From: Nocardiopsis alba DSM 43377 | GTDB lineage: Bacteria; Actinomycetota; Actinomycetes; Streptosporangiales; Streptosporangiaceae | Direction of reading: 5' to 3' | NCBI RefSeq assembly: GCF_000341225.1 | Contig: NZ_ANAC01000021.1 | Location: 54,526-118,525, forward strand | Length of the DNA: 64,000 nucleotides | In this document: positions 9,144-18,973 of the stretch, in pieces | Layout: each line of letters begins with the position of its first letter | Numbering within the stretch: the first letter of the stretch is position 1 | Notes under the pieces: model-generated | Told to the model about the DNA's origin: nothing | The model's input: only the letters and a program-made list of their open reading frames with translations | Databases searched by the model: none | Position numbers and translations under genes: made by a program

Positions 9144-9830
9144 GTGGTCGATGTGATGCTGAACGATCTGCGCGCGGGATACGGGGAGGGGGACGTCCTC
9201 AGAGGGATCGACGCCGAGATCCCGGAGGGGGCCGTCACCGCGCTGGTGGGGTCCAACGGCTCCGGAAAGTCCACCCTGCTCGGCGTCCTTGCCGGAACGC
9301 TCTCCCCCAGGACGGGCACCGTGACCCCGCGCCGGAGGGTCCGTCCCGCCTTCGTGGTGCAGCGCGGAGCCGCCCCCGACTCCCTGCCCCTGACCGTGCG
9401 CGCCACAGTGGCCATGGGTCGCTGGGCGCATCGTGGGTTCTGGCGTCCCCTGAACCGTCACGACCGCGCCGTGATCGACCGCTGCCTGGAACGGACCGGC
9501 ATCGCCGACCTCGCCGGACGCAGACTGGGAGAACTGTCCGGCGGTCAACGCCGAAGGGCCCTGCTCGCCCAAGGGCTGGCCCAGGAGACGGACCTGCTGC
9601 TACTCGACGAGCCCTCGACGGGGCTGGACCACGAGGCGGGAGAACGGATGCGCGCGACCATCGCCGAGGTCGCCGCCGAGGGCGTGACCGTCGTCCACGC
9701 CACACACGACCCCGAGGAGATCCGGGCCGCGGACCATCGTCTGGTCCTGGACCGGGGCAGGGTCGCGAGCCCCTCGGCCGCGGAGGAGCTCCTCGATCGG
9801 TTCACCCTCGCCCCCACCGACCGAGGGTGA
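9144..9830 (+). CDS. aztA: Zinc ABC transporter ATP-binding protein (AztA)
   Basis: 228 residues with a GTG start at 9144 and AAGGA nine bases upstream. It contains Walker A GSNGSGKST, the signature LSGGQRRRALLAQ, Walker B LLLLDEPSTGLD and the H-loop HATHD, so it is a complete ABC ATPase. It powers the AztB permease. It is transcribed away from the other azt genes, with the Zur-type operator in the 64-bp gap between the divergent starts. It ends 52 bp before the convergent DUF255 gene, with a hairpin between them. Confidence 0.93.
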   Translation: MVDVMLNDLRAGYGEGDVLRGIDAEIPEGAVTALVGSNGSGKSTLLGVLAGTLSPRTGTVTPRRRVRPAFVVQRGAAPDSLPLTVRATVAMGRWAHRGFWRPLNRHDRAVIDRCLERTGIADLAGRRLGELSGGQRRRALLAQGLAQETDLLLLDEPSTGLDHEAGERMRATIAEVAAEGVTVVHATHDPEEIRAADHRLVLDRGRVASPSAAEELLDRFTLAPTDRG

Positions 9831-9835
9831 GAAGG

Positions 9836-9874
9836 CCGCTGCCGGCCGCCCCTTCCTGGAGCGACCGGCAGCGG
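9836..9874. terminator. Bidirectional terminator hairpin
   Basis: Perfect 10-bp stem CCGCTGCCGG/CCGGCAGCGG with a 19-nt loop, placed between the convergent ends of aztA and the DUF255 gene. There is no U-tract, as is common in high-GC actinomycetes. Confidence 0.7.
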
Positions 9875-9882
9875 AACGGGGA

Positions 9883-11889
<2,007 letters not shown>

Positions 11890-11916
<27 letters not shown>

Positions 11917-11948
11917 ACACCCACTCTGCCAGGCCGCTCCGGTACGGA
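11890..11948. repeat. 59-bp imperfect direct repeat, left copy (5' end of DUF255 gene)
   Basis: This stretch covers the start codon and first nine codons of the DUF255 gene plus about 30 bp upstream. It is nearly identical to 13796-13854, with six or seven substitutions, same orientation. The two copies bracket the oxidoreductase/TetR cassette. Confidence 0.85.
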
Positions 11949-11976
11949 GCCGTCCCGCGCCTCCCGGACTCGGGCC

Positions 11977-13003
11977 TCAGCGCCGGAGCACGATCTTCCC
12001 GACGGTCCGTCCCGTTCCGCTCTCCTCCAGCGCGTTCTTCACGCCTTCCAGTGTCAGCGGGAGGGTACGAGAGACGTGGACGTGGACCCGGCCGCTCTCG
12101 ACCGACTCGTTCACCCGCCGCAGAAGATCTCCGGAGGCCTTGAGGAAGACGGGGACGTAGTTCCTTCCTCGTGGCCCCGCGCCCCGCAGTCTACGAGCGG
12201 TGATCGTCGAGAGGAGACGGGCGGCGGAGGCCACCGTGACCACCCCGTCCTCGTCACGCGCGATCGTCACGAACCGTCCCCCCCGGCCTCAGGACGTACC
12301 GCGCGTGCACCCACTGCTCCCGACCGCCGACACAGTCGATCACCACGTCGAACGAGCCCGGCCCGAGAGCGGACGACACGTCGATCTCATTCCTGTCGAT
12401 GACCTCGTCCGCCCCCATGGACCGCACGAACTCCCGATTCCGCGCGCTGGACACCCCCACCACGAAAGCCCCGGCCGCACGTGCCATCTGCACGGCGAGG
12501 TGACCGACGCCTCCGGACGCCCCGATCACCACGACGCGGGTTCCGAACGTGACACGGCCACGATCCAGGCAGGTCATCGCCGTCTGCGCCGCGAGTGGGA
12601 GGCCTGCTGATTCCACGAAGCCGAGGCCCGCCGGAACGGAGGCGAGCAGCCCGGCGCGTACGTTGACGTACTCCGAGGCGCCGCCTCCATCGACTTCGTT
12701 GTCGGCGTGCACTCGGTCGCCCACTCGGAACGAGGTGACCCCGTCTCCGACCTCGGTGACGACACCGGCCAGGTCGAACAGCGGACTGAAGGGGAAACGA
12801 CGACGGGTGATGAGACGTCGGTTCCCCTCGATCAGGTGGCGATCGATGGGGTTGACCGCCGCCGCCCGCACGTGGACCTGCACTTCCCCGGGGCCGGGGG
12901 CCCGAACGGGGAACGTCTCGGACAACGCGAGGACATCGCGTACGGCTCCATAACGGGTCTGCACGATCGCCCGCTGCGTCCTGGGCGCCGGGTGGGAGGG
13001 CAT
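11977..13003 (-). pseudogene. NADP-dependent quinone oxidoreductase-like MDR protein, frameshifted
   Basis: The reading frame is split by one base. From the ATG at 13003 (AAGGAG eight bases upstream) the first part encodes a GroES-like MDR N-terminus and the Rossmann motif VVVIGASGGVGHLAVQ, then runs through LRPGG and stops shortly after. The remaining C-terminal 97 residues continue in another frame from about 12275 and end in GRTVGKIVLRR, the usual MDR end. The junction is a run of seven C on the plus strand (12278-12284); six would restore LRPGGRFVTIARDEDG. Either the gene is recently inactivated or the base call is wrong. Family members are zinc-free NADPH:quinone reductases. It is divergent from a TetR gene that is probably its repressor. 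Confidence 0.85.
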
Positions 13004-13113
13004 CGAGGGGACTCCTTGAGCGAGAACCGGTCCGTCACACGACACGAGAGGGGTGCGTGGAGGAGGAGACCGGAGGAGAGATCGCCGGGGAAGATAACCG
13101 ACTCATGGTCCAT

Positions 13114-13134
13114 TATTGTACAGGAAGTTCAATA
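13114..13134. promoter_or_regulatory. Operator-like inverted repeat for the adjacent TetR regulator
   Basis: TATTGTAC and GTTCAATA form an 8-bp inverted repeat (7 of 8 pairs) around a 5-nt spacer, in the gap between the divergent oxidoreductase and TetR genes. It is AT-rich relative to its surroundings and lies just upstream of the TetR -10 element, a position suited to repressing both genes. Confidence 0.65.
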
Positions 13135-13158
13135 GTGGGCCCTGGGATCGGGAGAGGC

Positions 13159-13164
13159 TATTCT
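13159..13164 (+). promoter_or_regulatory. Probable -10 element of a leaderless TetR transcript
   Basis: TATTCT lies six bases before the ATG at 13171 and there is no ribosome binding site, so transcription would begin at or next to the start codon. No clear -35 hexamer was found. Confidence 0.5.
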
Positions 13165-13170
13165 CAAGGC

Positions 13171-13749
13171 ATGACGAAGTCGTCCGGCGAGCCCGAGGAT
13201 CCGCGTGTGACACGCACGCGACGCGACGTGATCAGAGCGAGCGCCGCGTCGCTTCTGGAGAGGGGATGGACGGCGACGACGCACGCCGAGGTCGCGCGGC
13301 GGGCCGGGTACTCGAAGGCGACCATCTACGCCCACTGGCCCACACCCGTCGACCTCATGCGGGACACGATCGCCCGAATCTGCGAGGACACCACGCCACC
13401 GCCGATGGGTGGAGATCTCCGTGAGGACCTTCACACCTCTTTGAGCGCACTCGCGTGGACACTGTCGGAAGGTCGGTACGACCGTTTGATGGCGAGTGTC
13501 ATCGAACACGCCGGCGATGACGAAGACGCGCGAGAGCTACAAGAGCGTCTGTACGAGACCGCCACGGCCGGGATCCGCGACGTCCTCACCTCGCACCTCC
13601 GGCGCGACGACGTCGAGCCCTGCCTGGCCATGCTCGTCGGCGCGGTCCTCGTTCGAGCGACCTACGAGGGGAGGTCGGTGCCTCCCGGGTTCATCACCGA
13701 CATCATCGACCGCGCTCTCACCGACGTCGAGCACGGGGACGGCCACTGA
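13171..13749 (+). CDS. TetR-family transcriptional regulator
   Basis: 192 residues. The N-terminal helix-turn-helix (AEVARRAGYSKATIYAHWPT, residues about 38-57) is typical of TetR repressors, and the C-terminal ligand-binding part has no specific match that I recognise. The start at 13171 is chosen because a -10 hexamer lies six bases before it and the helix-turn-helix begins at a normal distance. It is divergent from the frameshifted MDR oxidoreductase with an inverted repeat between the two, the usual arrangement of a repressor and its redox target. The pair interrupts an otherwise conserved gene order. Confidence 0.9.
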   Translation: MTKSSGEPEDPRVTRTRRDVIRASAASLLERGWTATTHAEVARRAGYSKATIYAHWPTPVDLMRDTIARICEDTTPPPMGGDLREDLHTSLSALAWTLSEGRYDRLMASVIEHAGDDEDARELQERLYETATAGIRDVLTSHLRRDDVEPCLAMLVGAVLVRATYEGRSVPPGFITDIIDRALTDVEHGDGH

Positions 13750-13751
13750 AC

Positions 13752-13785
13752 CCACCGCACGACGCCGTCTCACGGCGTGCGGTGG
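13752..13785. terminator. Terminator hairpin downstream of tetR
   Basis: CCACCGCAC...CGCCG pairs with CGGCGTGCGGTGG (13 bp with a two-base bulge, five-base loop), starting three bases after the TetR stop codon. Confidence 0.7.
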
Positions 13786-13795
13786 AGCGCGGACC

Positions 13796-13854
13796 GGTCG
13801 CGTCGCTCAGACGATCGGGCGTACACCCACTCCGCCAGGCCGCCCCTGAACGGA
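13796..13854. repeat. 59-bp imperfect direct repeat, right copy
   Basis: Near-duplicate of 11890-11948. Read on the minus strand in the DUF255 frame it encodes PDRLSDAT as in the gene start, but the start codon is ACG here, so this copy is non-coding. It lies just after the TetR terminator and marks the right edge of the cassette. Confidence 0.85.
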
Positions 13855-13935
13855 GCCCGGACGATCCGTGCCCGAAAGCGGGTCACACCGTGGAGAGGGA
13901 AACGCCCCCGCGGGTGCGCGGCGGGGGCGTCCACC

Positions 13936-14211
13936 TCACTTCTCGGTGTCCTTCTGCTTCTCCACGGCCGCCGCCCGCGAGGCCGACGCGGAGGCGGACT
14001 CGGAGGAGGTGCGGATCGCTTCGTCGCTGCTCTGCTCACCGCGCACGACCAGCAGCTTGCCGGTCATGCTGCGCATCAGGAAGTAGAGGGCGACGCCGAT
14101 CGCGAAGACGGCGAGGAAACCGAGGACACCGGGCGTGACGGTGTCCTTGTCCAGCGCGAAGCTATTGGCGAGCACCGGAGCGGACACGAGAAGGGTGTTC
14201 ATGGAACTCAT
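13936..14211 (-). CDS. Small membrane protein (Rv1083-like position)
   Basis: 91 residues. The ATG at 14211 overlaps the mca stop (ATGA), so it is translated with mca. One membrane segment (VLGFLAVFAIGVALYFLMRS) is followed by a charged cytoplasmic tail rich in Ser/Ala/Glu/Lys. A gene of this type follows mca in mycobacteria as well. No enzymatic motif is visible; function unknown. Confidence 0.82.
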   Translation of the reverse strand: MSSMNTLLVSAPVLANSFALDKDTVTPGVLGFLAVFAIGVALYFLMRSMTGKLLVVRGEQSSDEAIRTSSESASASASRAAAVEKQKDTEK

Positions 14212-15086
14212 ACTCTCACTGCCTCGCGGACACCTGCGAAGAGGTCCTTCTCAGGGACCTCCGTGTCCACGAGGGAACGGACGAGGTGGTAGTCCTCGGT
14301 CGGCCAGGCCTCGGCGACGATCTCGTTGGGAACCGCGAACCAGAAGCCGTTCGGGTCGATCTGGGTGGCGTGCGCCCGAAGCGCGTCGTTGGCGACCTCG
14401 AAGTACTCGCTGCAATGGACACGGGTGGTGATCTCCCACCGGCGACGCTCCATGTCCTTCACCCGGGCGGCCCACTCCTCGAACGGGTTCTCCATCCCGT
14501 GCGCGGCCAGGGTCCGGGCGAGGGCGTCGAAGCGTTCGGGCGGGAAGCCCACGAAGTAGTACAGCTTGAGCGGCTGCCAGGGCTCCCCCGCCTCGGGGTA
14601 GGCCTCGGGCTCGGGAGCGGCGTCGAAGGCGTGCATCGACGCCTTGTGGGTCATGATGTGGTCGGGGTGCGGATAGCCGCCGTTCTCGTCGTAGGTGAGG
14701 ATCACGTGCGGACGGAAGCGACGGATCGCCGCGACCAGCGGGGCCGCGGCCTCCTCCACCGGAAGGGTCGCGAAGCACCCTTCGGGCAGGGGCGGCAGCG
14801 GGTCGCCCTCCGGCAGGCCGGAGTCGACGAACCCGGCGAACTCCTGCTCGATGCCGAGGATCTCGCGGGCACGGTCCATCTCCTGGCGACGCACCTCCGC
14901 GATGTTCTCTCGGATCTCGGGGCGCTCCATCGCGGGGTTGAGGATGTCACCGCGTTCACCACCGGTCATGGTGACGACCAGCACTTCGGCGCCCTCTTGG
15001 ACGTAGCGCGCCATCGTGGCGGCACCCTTGCTGGACTCGTCATCGGGATGGGCATGAACGGCCATAAGCCGCAGGCGCTCGGACAA
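14208..15086 (-). CDS. mca: Mycothiol S-conjugate amidase
   Basis: 292 residues from a TTG start at 15086, which has AAGGAG at the right distance and gives an N-terminus (MSERLRLMAVHAHPDDESS) matching the family; upstream GTG codons lack this. It is a zinc-dependent LmbE-type deacetylase: the HAHPDDE motif (His13, Asp16) and the later HPDHIMTH motif supply the metal ligands. It cleaves mycothiol conjugates of electrophiles to a mercapturic acid and GlcN-Ins. The length fits Mca rather than MshB, and the distal HCSEYFEV and PTEDYHLVRS segments are also Mca-like. Mycothiol is restricted to Actinobacteria. Confidence 0.94.
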   Translation of the reverse strand: MSERLRLMAVHAHPDDESSKGAATMARYVQEGAEVLVVTMTGGERGDILNPAMERPEIRENIAEVRRQEMDRAREILGIEQEFAGFVDSGLPEGDPLPPLPEGCFATLPVEEAAAPLVAAIRRFRPHVILTYDENGGYPHPDHIMTHKASMHAFDAAPEPEAYPEAGEPWQPLKLYYFVGFPPERFDALARTLAAHGMENPFEEWAARVKDMERRRWEITTRVHCSEYFEVANDALRAHATQIDPNGFWFAVPNEIVAEAWPTEDYHLVRSLVDTEVPEKDLFAGVREAVRV

Positions 15087-15244
15087 CGAAGGCTTCTCCT
15101 TGGCTCTGTCGACGACCACTGGGCACAGGCGTCCGCCACCACCCCGGATGTCACGGCGTGGACGACTCACGTGCGGGCCGCGTAGGGGGGCTGTCAGGTC
15201 GGGGATATCTTAGACAACACCATTCCCTTGCTCGGAGATTCCCA

Positions 15245-15661
15245 ATGGCAGCGACCCCGGAAGATGACGCCGTGAACAGTGCAGATCCAGCTCCGGCACT
15301 ACGCAAACACCACGGCAACGGGCCTCTCTTCTTCATCGTCGGCACCATCTTCGCGGTCGCGGTCACCATCGGCTGGGGTATGTCCGTGATGAACTACAGC
15401 GGGCTGAGCGGAGACGTCTTCCACCAGGTGGTCACGGTGTCCGCGCCCTCCTCCTCCGAGGCACGGATCTCCTTCGAGGTGAACAGCCGCGGCGGCGCCG
15501 AATGCCTGCTCCGGGCCCTGGACGCCCAGATGGTCGAGGTCGGTACCGCGAGGGTCGAGGTCGAGGGCGGGAACCGGATGGTCCAGACGGACGTTGAAAC
15601 GGTTCGACAGGCGGCCACGGTAGAAGTGGCCTCATGCAGGGAACAAGGTTCGCAAGACTGA
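15245..15661 (+). CDS. DUF4307 membrane protein
   Basis: 138 residues from the ATG at 15245 (GGAG six to seven bases upstream). One membrane segment (PLFFIVGTIFAVAVTIGWG) is followed by an extracytoplasmic domain of about 90 residues with a single pair of cysteines (GGAECLLRALD and VASCREQG). It matches the DUF4307 pattern found between mca and greA in actinobacteria (Rv1081c position). It is divergent from mca with 158 bp between starts. Function unknown. Confidence 0.87.
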   Translation: MAATPEDDAVNSADPAPALRKHHGNGPLFFIVGTIFAVAVTIGWGMSVMNYSGLSGDVFHQVVTVSAPSSSEARISFEVNSRGGAECLLRALDAQMVEVGTARVEVEGGNRMVQTDVETVRQAATVEVASCREQGSQD

Positions 15662-15727
15662 TCGACCGAACGGCCCCTCGCCTCTGATCGACGACCGGGG
15701 GTGGGGTCCGGACCCCCGAGAACACGA

Positions 15728-15751
15728 CACCGAGCGCGATCGCGCTCGGTG
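15728..15751. terminator. Perfect 24-bp palindrome between DUF4307 gene and greA
   Basis: CACCGAGCGCGA and its exact complement are adjacent, 66 bp after the DUF4307 stop and 64 bp before greA. It could be a terminator stem or a protein binding site; the lack of a loop spacer favours neither clearly. Confidence 0.5.
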
Positions 15752-15815
15752 ATATTCTCGTAAGTTCAGCTCTGGCCGCCTGGTGGCCTTTGCTACGAGT
15801 ACACAAGGAGTTCCC

Positions 15816-16316
15816 GTGACCCAGACCCGCGATGACAACGTCACCTGGCTCACCCAGGAGGCGTATGACCGGCTCAAGGGAGAGCTGGACCACCTGTCGG
15901 GGAGTGGGCGCATCGAGATCGCGGAAAAGATCGAGGCCGCCCGGGAAGAAGGCGACCTCAAGGAGAACGGCGGCTACCACGCCGCCAAGGAGGAACAGGG
16001 CAAGATGGAGGCCCGCATCCTCCAGCTCACCGAGATCCTGCGCACCGCGCGGGTCGGCGAAGCGCCCCACACCGAGGGCGTGGTCGGCCCCGGCATGACC
16101 ATCACCGTCAAGTTCGACGGGGATGACGAGGAGGTCACCTTCCTGCTCGCCTCCCGTGAGGAGAGCGGCTCCCCCATCGACGTGTACTCCCCCAAGTCCC
16201 CCCTCGGCTCCGCCATCAACGGCAAGCGCGTGGGCGAGAGCGTCAGCTACACCCTGCCCAACGGCAAGAGCCTCGGCGTGGACATCATCGACGCGGTCCC
16301 TTACAGCGGCATGTGA
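15816..16316 (+). CDS. greA: Transcription elongation factor GreA
   Basis: 166 residues from a GTG at 15816 with AAGGAG five bases upstream, preferred over an in-frame ATG further up that has no such site. The N-terminal coiled coil contains the acidic tip (AAREEGDLKENGGYHAAK), and the C-terminal FKBP-like domain includes SPKSPLGSAINGKRVGE. It rescues backtracked RNA polymerase by stimulating transcript cleavage. It ends just before a 17-bp terminator stem. Confidence 0.96.
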   Translation: MTQTRDDNVTWLTQEAYDRLKGELDHLSGSGRIEIAEKIEAAREEGDLKENGGYHAAKEEQGKMEARILQLTEILRTARVGEAPHTEGVVGPGMTITVKFDGDDEEVTFLLASREESGSPIDVYSPKSPLGSAINGKRVGESVSYTLPNGKSLGVDIIDAVPYSGM

Positions 16317-16340
16317 GACCACGACCGAACGAGGTCCGAT

Positions 16341-16380
16341 CATGCGCGGAGGGGCGGCACCGGCCGCCCCTCCGCGCATG
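16341..16380 (+). terminator. greA terminator
   Basis: Perfect 17-bp stem (16341-16357 with 16364-16380) and a six-base loop CACCGG, 24 bp after the greA stop codon. It is one of the strongest hairpins in the window. Confidence 0.88.
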
Positions 16381-16470
16381 TGTCGTGCTCGCTCCACCAC
16401 GGCTCTGGGTACTCTGCGGAGGCGTCCCCCGATCGCTGAGACCCCTCCGAACCGAGAGAGCGGCAGCCGT

Positions 16471-17061
16471 ATGTCTTCTCCCCACTGGCACCCGCACGGC
16501 CCCCACCAGGGTGGACCTCACCCTTTGAACGGGGGGCGGGCCCCCGAGGGCCCCTCGTACCCCGCGGTCCCTCGAGGGGAGCCCGGACGCCCTGGGAACG
16601 CCCCGACCCCCGCGGGTTTCGGACTACGTCTGACGGCCCGGCTGATCGACTACCTCTTGGCCGCCTTCACCGCGCTCCTCTTCTTCATGCTGATGGCCGG
16701 CCTCGTGGCGGTGCTGACCGGGAACCCGGACGGCACCGACGGCGAGGTCAACGTCTGGATCTTCCTCTTCTTCTTCGGCTGGGGCGTGCTGCTGTTCTTC
16801 TACGACTGGCTCTATCTGGTCACCTGGGGGCGCACGCTCGGCAAGATGATCGTGGGCATCAAGGTGATCGACGCCGGAGGCGGCGACCGCCTCGGGCAGA
16901 AGCAGGCGGTCGTCCGTTCCTCCCTGTTCTGTCTCCCCCAGACCCTCCCCTGCCTCGGCAACATCGTCTCCCTCGGCCTGGCCATGGGCATGCTCAGCGA
17001 TGACCGTGCGCGGGCCGTGCACGACCGCGCCGCCGGCACCCTCGTCGTCAAGACCCGCTAG
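16471..17061 (+). CDS. RDD-family membrane protein with Pro/Gly-rich N-terminus
   Basis: 196 residues. The first 50 residues are rich in Pro, His and Gly; the remainder is an RDD domain starting at GFGLRLTARLIDYLLAA, with two to three membrane segments and the GRTLGKMIVGIKVID motif. M. tuberculosis has a proline-rich RDD protein (Pra, Rv1078) in the same gene neighbourhood. A TACTCT hexamer at 16410-16415 may be the promoter -10 element. The role of RDD proteins is unclear, possibly ion or solute transport. Confidence 0.88.
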   Translation: MSSPHWHPHGPHQGGPHPLNGGRAPEGPSYPAVPRGEPGRPGNAPTPAGFGLRLTARLIDYLLAAFTALLFFMLMAGLVAVLTGNPDGTDGEVNVWIFLFFFGWGVLLFFYDWLYLVTWGRTLGKMIVGIKVIDAGGGDRLGQKQAVVRSSLFCLPQTLPCLGNIVSLGLAMGMLSDDRARAVHDRAAGTLVVKTR

Positions 17062-17484
17062 CGCGCCCCCGACCAGGGGGTGTGACCCGCACCCGCCCTC
17101 CCACACCCCCAGGGGTGTGACCGGTTCGCGGTCTCCTACCTCGCCACGGGGGGTTGCCCGTTCGGGCGCCGGCGGGGTTCTGGAGGTGCCGTAGGTGGGG
17201 TCGCGAGGTACGAGTGACCACACCGAAGGTGCCGAAGGTTCCCGCCTCCCCTGGCGCCCGAACACGCGCCGAAGCGCCGGCGGAGGCGCAAAGCAAACAC
17301 TCTCGGCCCCCGACCCCCAGCAGGGTGTAACCCGCGCCCACCCTCCTACCTCGACCCCCTGTGGTGGCCGGTAGGCGGTCTCCTACCCCGACCCCCTGAA
17401 GTAACGTCCACCCGCCCTCCCACCCCACCATGGGATCGCCCGAACACGGCCCGAAGCGAAGCGGAGGGCCAAAGCGAACACAGA
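17062..17484. other. Gene-free, repeat-bearing intergenic region
   Basis: 423 bp between two convergent genes with no credible coding frame. It contains a copy of a dispersed repeat (17112-17300) and a partial second unit at about 17436-17482, plus several near-repeats of a (C)CACCC-rich motif. Confidence 0.7.
17112..17300. repeat. Dispersed intergenic repeat, copy A
   Basis: Shares long near-identical blocks with 37593-37813: the start GGGGTGTGACCGG, the block GCGGTCTCCTACCTCGCCAC, and the end CGAACACGCGCCGAAGCGCC. Internally, GTTCGGGCGCC (17160-17170) is the exact complement of GGCGCCCGAAC (17253-17263), so transcripts could fold into a long hairpin. The middle differs between copies. A shorter third piece follows at 17436-17482. 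Confidence 0.8.
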
Positions 17485-18831
17485 TCAAGGCTTGCCGGGA
17501 AGGCAGTACGGGGCCTCGGACCCCCCTTGGGCGAAGGCCGCGGGGATGTAGTGGCCCTCACCGATCCGGTACCAGACGTCGCTGACGCCGTTGGGGCCGG
17601 TGGCGGGGTCGCCGATGACCTGGCAGGCCACGTCGACGTTGGCCTTGTGCGCGGCCAGGCCGATCGTGTCGTAGTGGGTTCCCGGTCCGGTGCGCACGAT
17701 CACCGGGTCGCTCTGGGTGGCGGTGGTGACCTCCGCGCGGTCGCGGTATTCGGCGGTCCACAGGTAGTCGACCTCCACCCAGCCGTTGGTGGGCAGTTGG
17801 AGGCCTTCGTTGAAGGCTCCGTCGGCGAGGTCGATGCCGGCGGGGTTCTGTACGCGGCGGCCGAAGCCGTCCAGGCCGTCGTTGTGCCCCTCGGTGTAGG
17901 CGGCCTGGGCCTGGGGGCGACCGCGGTCGAGGTCGCGCCAGGACTCGCGATCGTCGTTCCAGTGGTCGTCGGTGATGTTCCAGGGGCCCACGTCCCAGAC
18001 CGGCAGGTAGGCGCAGCGCGGGTCGTGGTTCTCGGTGTCCCCCTCGGCCTTGGGGCCCAGTGCTCCGGTGCTGCACACTCTGACCGTGTATTCGCCGCCG
18101 CCTCGGGTGGAGAGCCCTCGGCGCGAGGGCAGGGCGACGAAGTGGTCGTCGGGGCGCACCGTGTGGCCGTTGGCGGTGGTCTCGCCCACGAGTCCGATCC
18201 TGGTGGCGAAGAGTCGGGCGGAGAACGGTCGGGGCACGTCGTCGCCCTTGGCGGCCTCTCCCATGCCTCCGTCCGAGATCTCGGAGTCCGAGGAACCCTT
18301 CGGGGTCTCGTCGGTGGTCGCGACGGAGGACTCCACCGGGCGCACGCGCACCTCGTCGACGGAGGCGCCGCCCTTCTCGGCCTTCGAGGACACCTCGACG
18401 CGCACCTGGACCTCGTCGACGGCCTCGGGGAGGACGACACGGCCTCCCCCGCTCCGGGTCTGCTGCCATTCGGTCCACATGCCGTCGGCCCGGTGGCCCC
18501 TCGCCTCGGTGAGGACCTCCTCGGCCTCGCCCGTGGTGCGGACGGACACGTCGACGGTGTCGGTCGGTTCGGGCAGTTCCTGTTCGGGGAAGGTCGCGAG
18601 GCCGGTGCGTCTCTTGGTGGTGTCCAGGCGTGGTGAGGCCCCCAGGTCCTCGGCCGTGTCCAGGCGCAGCGCCCCCGACGCCAGGGTCATCCCGATCCGG
18701 TCCGCGGAGGAGAGGTCCTGTTCGAGCCAGGACGCCTCGGCGGCGGCCGTTCCCGGGGTGACCATAGGGGCCAACAGGGCGAACGCCCCGAGAGCCAACA
18801 GAGGTGTGGTGGTGCGCCGGTTCTGCGCCAT
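17485..18831 (-). CDS. Secreted protein with C-terminal SH3-type domain, function unknown
   Basis: 448 residues from the ATG at 18831 (GAAGGA three to four bases upstream). The N-terminus is a Sec-type signal peptide (LLALGAFALLAPMVTPGTAAA) with likely cleavage after AEA. The middle contains a segment describing sequence-like VYC features I cannot assign, with WDVGPWNI and DDHWND motifs that recur in secreted actinobacterial proteins. The last 75 residues (DPVIVRTGPGTHYDTIG onward, ending VWYRIGEGHYIPAAF) form a bacterial SH3-like cell-wall-binding domain. It may bind peptidoglycan. It is convergent with the RDD gene across the repeat region and has its own 140-bp upstream gap. Confidence 0.8.
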   Translation of the reverse strand: MAQNRRTTTPLLALGAFALLAPMVTPGTAAAEASWLEQDLSSADRIGMTLASGALRLDTAEDLGASPRLDTTKRRTGLATFPEQELPEPTDTVDVSVRTTGEAEEVLTEARGHRADGMWTEWQQTRSGGGRVVLPEAVDEVQVRVEVSSKAEKGGASVDEVRVRPVESSVATTDETPKGSSDSEISDGGMGEAAKGDDVPRPFSARLFATRIGLVGETTANGHTVRPDDHFVALPSRRGLSTRGGGEYTVRVCSTGALGPKAEGDTENHDPRCAYLPVWDVGPWNITDDHWNDDRESWRDLDRGRPQAQAAYTEGHNDGLDGFGRRVQNPAGIDLADGAFNEGLQLPTNGWVEVDYLWTAEYRDRAEVTTATQSDPVIVRTGPGTHYDTIGLAAHKANVDVACQVIGDPATGPNGVSDVWYRIGEGHYIPAAFAQGGSEAPYCLPGKP

Positions 18832-18973
18832 CGTTCCTTCTCTCGCCAAACACTCAAAGTGATGAAAACAGTCACTCTTAGTAATCACCTGAAGGTGGGC
18901 ACACTCAAGGAACCCACGGCGGGGTGTTGGTGATACGGCGGTAAAAGTCCGACTCGGAAGGGTCCGTACCCGG

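Noticed and set aside
14208..15086. MshB (mycothiol biosynthesis deacetylase)
   Set aside because: The N-terminus, HPDHIMTH context and gene neighbours fit Mca, the conjugate amidase, better.
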